Positions 5,955 to 7,582 of a DNA stretch of 7,582 bases are shown piece by piece. The notes below the pieces were generated by a model. It was not told the origin of the DNA and ran no database searches. It saw nothing but the letters and a program-made list of their open reading frames with translations. Every line of letters begins with the position of its first letter. Position 1 is the first letter of the stretch. A program made the position numbers and the translations under genes. The stretch lies in contig JAGZAC010000072.1 in the NCBI GenBank assembly GCA_018370615.1, positions 1 through 7,582 of the forward strand, given 5' to 3'. Origin of the DNA: Clostridiales bacterium. Its GTDB lineage: Bacteria > Bacillota > Clostridia > Oscillospirales > CAG-272.

Positions 5955-5959
5955 CTCCT
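5955..5959 (-). promoter_or_regulatory. Ribosome binding site that fixes the lipoprotein start
   Basis: AGGAG lies just upstream of ATG 5948, and no comparable site precedes the GTG at 6032. This decides the start in favour of the codon that begins the signal peptide. Confidence 0.75.
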
Positions 5960-6027
5960 TATCATAATTATATTGTGAAAATTCCCAACCGAAGGGATAC
6001 GTCAAAATGAAATCCTCCGATTGCCGC

Positions 6028-6121
6028 GACACAGGCGGTTACTTGTTCCAAAATAGACCGCAGCGCACGCATCTTGTGAAAAACTCAGTTTTCTCCATAT
6101 GGAACGCTTCGCACCTGTGTC
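6028..6121 (-). ncRNA. Candidate structured leader RNA element
   Basis: On the minus strand GACACAGGUG (6121-6112) pairs with CGCCUGUGUC (6037-6028): 10 bp with one G-U pair. Nested inside, GUUCCA (6105-6100) pairs with UGGAAC (6050-6045), and AAAAC pairs with GUUUU around a 3-base loop (6092-6080). The result is a 94-base multi-part hairpin starting a few bases after the predicted start of transcription. I do not recognise a known riboswitch, 6S RNA or T-box core in it. It may be a regulatory leader, an RNA-stability element or an independent RNA. Only base pairing seen by eye supports it. Confidence 0.45.
6039..6098 (-). CDS. Possible 19-codon leader ORF with CxxC motif
   Basis: ATG 6098 to TAA 6041-6039 reads MEKTEFFTRCVRCGLFWNK. 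CVRCG is the kind of CxxCG knuckle seen in metal-binding mini-proteins. There is no clear ribosome site before it, and it sits entirely inside the foldable leader. The frame is the same as that of the lipoprotein, with this stop as the only in-frame stop between ATG 6098 and the lipoprotein start. It could be a leader peptide, a relic, or chance. Confidence 0.25.
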   Translation of the reverse strand: MEKTEFFTRCVRCGLFWNK

Positions 6122-6133
6122 TGCCTATCATTC

Positions 6134-6161
6134 ATTATATCAGCGTAATAAAAAAAGTCAA
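6134..6161 (-). promoter_or_regulatory. Consensus sigma-A type promoter for the lipoprotein
   Basis: On the minus strand TTGACT (6161-6156) and a perfect TATAAT (6139-6134) are separated by 16 bases. Transcription should start near 6127, giving a leader of about 180 bases before the lipoprotein start codon. The spacing is one short of the 17-bp optimum but both boxes are strong. This lets the lipoprotein be made from an otherwise silent prophage, as expected for a moron. Confidence 0.85.
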
Positions 6162-6183
6162 GAATAATACACAATATTTGGAT

Positions 6184-6215
6184 GCGCAAAATCACTTCAA
6201 CAAAATGGATTGCGC
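6184..6215 (-). other. Imperfect hairpin after the capsid gene
   Basis: On the minus strand GCGCAA and UUGCGC form a 6-bp base that continues imperfectly inward (CAUUU with AAGUG). It lies 32-63 bases after the capsid stop codon and before the lipoprotein promoter. No U-tract follows, so I do not call it a terminator; it may be an RNA 3'-end or processing structure, or a relic of insertion. Confidence 0.3.
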
Positions 6216-6246
6216 GCCGGTTCATTTTATTCCATAAAACTGGGAA

Positions 6247-7314
6247 TCAGCAGCATTCCAGCGCATAGCACATGTCAAGCTGTTCAAAGGACGGCAAAAC
6301 GATTTCGGAAACCGTTGTCTTTGTGTTGACAGGGTCGCTGGTAGTCGTTACGGCTACTGCAACGCCGGTATTCACAATAGATACGTTTGCACCGGGAGTT
6401 CCCGCAAGGGTTCTTTCCTCCGGCGTAGTGCCGTACCAGGTAGAGCCCAGCGCGCCGCCAGGCAGCATCATAACGATATTGTCCGGATAAAACTTCTTCG
6501 CTGTACCAGTTTCATCCTTAAACTGCTTGTTGTATACAACAATCGTCACATTCAACGCTTCCTGAATATAGTTGGTAACAATCTGTGTGGTGTAATTGAC
6601 ATTTGCAGTGATATTCTGCGCAAGAACGCCGCTTCTCACCTTTGCACTGTTTTTCAATAGATTAAAAGTGTTTTTAGACATAAGCAGAATCTCAGGACGG
6701 TTTCCACTGGCAGCTTCCTGTGCGTCCAGCGCATCCTCAATGTTCTTCACAGGGTCGCATGTATCCGCTGCACTCCATTTATCGGCTTCCGTAACGATTT
6801 TCAGATAATGCTCTGCCTTCCAAGCACCAGATGGGTCATAATCATATGTGTAATTGACGCCGTTTGCCGAAATATCAATGCCAACCCTGCCTCCAATAGG
6901 AGCCAATAGCTGCATAATCATTCTTTCAGGAACAACATTTGCACCGCCAATCAGGGTCTGCGCATCGTTAAAAATGTTTTCGAGCACCTGGACCGCATAG
7001 GGGTCATTGGAATCCTGAACGCGCATGATTTCCTGCTCATCCTGCTCCTTTACAAGCATAGATTCACGGAAGAAAGGCATCTGGGTTTCTGTCATAGAAA
7101 TACCCACTCTGTCGCGGAAAGTGGACTTCGCATCAAATGCGGACGGCATAAGAGACACCGGAAGCCCATTGTGGCCTTTCAGCCATTTCAAGTCAAGCCC
7201 CGCTTTTTTTCTTGCCGGAAAGAGTCCTGTTCCAAGATACGGAATGCTGTTGCTTGCCGCGTTTGTATAATTCAATGCAATCGCTTCGGCAGTAAATACA
7301 TCAGAAAGTTTCAT
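6247..7314 (-). CDS. Major capsid protein, lambda-E / Gp7 family
   Basis: This 355-residue protein starts at ATG 7314 behind AAAGGGGG about 10 bases upstream. It has the usual layout of the capsid E family: an N-terminal region with SIPYLGTGLFPARKKAGLDL (residues 23-42) and KGHNGLPVSLMPSAFDAKST (46-65), an E-loop-like segment RDRVGISMTETQMPFFRESM (67-86), the long central helix, then RPEILLMSKNTFNLLKNS (206-223), VTIVVYNKQF (256-265), the signature MLPGGALGSTWYGTTPEE (283-300), and the end IVLPSFEQLDMCYALECC. The length is typical. It forms the icosahedral shell of the head. Position after the candidate decoration gene matches the decoration-capsid order of many phages. The final two cysteines are unusual but the rest looks intact. 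Confidence 0.9.
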   Translation of the reverse strand: MKLSDVFTAEAIALNYTNAASNSIPYLGTGLFPARKKAGLDLKWLKGHNGLPVSLMPSAFDAKSTFRDRVGISMTETQMPFFRESMLVKEQDEQEIMRVQDSNDPYAVQVLENIFNDAQTLIGGANVVPERMIMQLLAPIGGRVGIDISANGVNYTYDYDPSGAWKAEHYLKIVTEADKWSAADTCDPVKNIEDALDAQEAASGNRPEILLMSKNTFNLLKNSAKVRSGVLAQNITANVNYTTQIVTNYIQEALNVTIVVYNKQFKDETGTAKKFYPDNIVMMLPGGALGSTWYGTTPEERTLAGTPGANVSIVNTGVAVAVTTTSDPVNTKTTVSEIVLPSFEQLDMCYALECC

Positions 7315-7340
7315 AAATCAATATCCCCCTTTAGTTTCAC

Positions 7341-7582
7341 TTAGGCCTCGGCCCATACCGCATACAAAGTAATATTTTTTGTGATGATAAATTTGTCACT
7401 TGCATCATAATCATCATTTTTCACATCTGCATCTGCAGTCAGCGCCCAGCCGCTGAAGGTTTTTCCATCAGGAGCCGTAATTCCCGTGGACGCCATCACT
7501 GTTACCTCTGCGCCATATGTATATGGAGAACTGTTGTCCGTAACAGTGCCTGTGCCGCCATTCGCGTCGTATGTGACAGTAA
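7341..7582 (-). CDS. Protein ending in an InlB-type repeat; possible head decoration protein (5' end outside window)
   Basis: Only the last 79 residues are visible, ending at TAA 7341-7343. They read as one repeat of the InlB B/Listeria-Bacteroides (Flg_new-like) family: TVTYDANGGTG at the start, YTYGAEVTV, then APDGKTFSGWAL at 36-47, and the closing ITKNITLYAVW at 66-76. The VTYDANGG...GKTFSGW...LYAVW sequence of landmarks is characteristic. In surface proteins these repeats form small beta-grasp-like modules that act as spacers or adhesins. Here the gene directly precedes the capsid gene, the usual place of a decoration protein, so an outward-facing capsid appendage is inferred. The N-terminal part, which would decide this, lies outside the window. 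Confidence 0.72.
   Translation of the reverse strand, partial: TVTYDANGGTGTVTDNSSPYTYGAEVTVMASTGITAPDGKTFSGWALTADADVKNDDYDASDKFIITKNITLYAVWAEA

Noticed and set aside
5967..5972. A second TATAAT close to the lipoprotein start
   Set aside because: No -35 box at suitable spacing, and transcription would begin almost at the ribosome site.
5949..6032. Upstream extension of the lipoprotein to a GTG at 6032
   Set aside because: It would bury the signal peptide behind 28 residues, and the good ribosome site serves ATG 5948.
1..7582. tRNA genes, CRISPR arrays, transposases, integrase or attachment sites
   Set aside because: I looked for cloverleaf-like segments, regularly spaced repeats, transposase or recombinase motifs and flanking direct repeats around the moron, and found none convincing.

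Overview
The window is part of the late structural module of a tailed phage or prophage. Every convincing gene lies on the minus strand, so transcription runs from position 7582 towards position 1. Moderate base composition, strong AGGAGG-type ribosome binding sites, a typical Gram-positive lipoprotein and the families seen all suggest a Firmicutes (Clostridia-like, probably gut) host. The host assignment is inference; there is no marker gene here.

Layout in transcription order. (1) 7582-7341: C-terminal end of a protein closing with an InlB/Listeria-Bacteroides-type repeat, just upstream of the capsid gene and so a candidate head decoration protein. (2) 7314-6247: major capsid protein of the lambda-E/Gp7 family. 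(3) About 6240-5311: a self-contained cassette with a consensus promoter, a long foldable leader with a 19-codon CxxC mini-ORF, a secreted lipoprotein and an intrinsic terminator. It looks like a moron (an extra, separately expressed prophage gene). (4) 5295-3049: a tightly overlapping head-completion block of two small proteins, a connector-like protein, an HK97-gp10-like protein, a 175-residue protein and a neck/tail-terminator-like protein. (5) 3059-2656: a small virion protein whose 5' end appears shifted by one base. (6) 2669-1: three fibre-type genes in a row. The first and third share an N-terminal module; the second is a coiled-coil fibre with a 66-residue-period duplication. The third runs off the window.

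Together, parts 1, 2 and 4 would build and close the head and neck, and parts 5 and 6 would supply adaptor and receptor-binding or decorating fibres. The lipoprotein probably acts in the lysogen, for example in surface modification or superinfection exclusion, but its function cannot be read from sequence. The most unusual points are the moron cassette with its structured leader, its terminator sitting inside the late operon, the fibre cluster directly after the neck gene where a tail tube or sheath gene would be more usual, and the one-base disruption next to a 14-base repeat.
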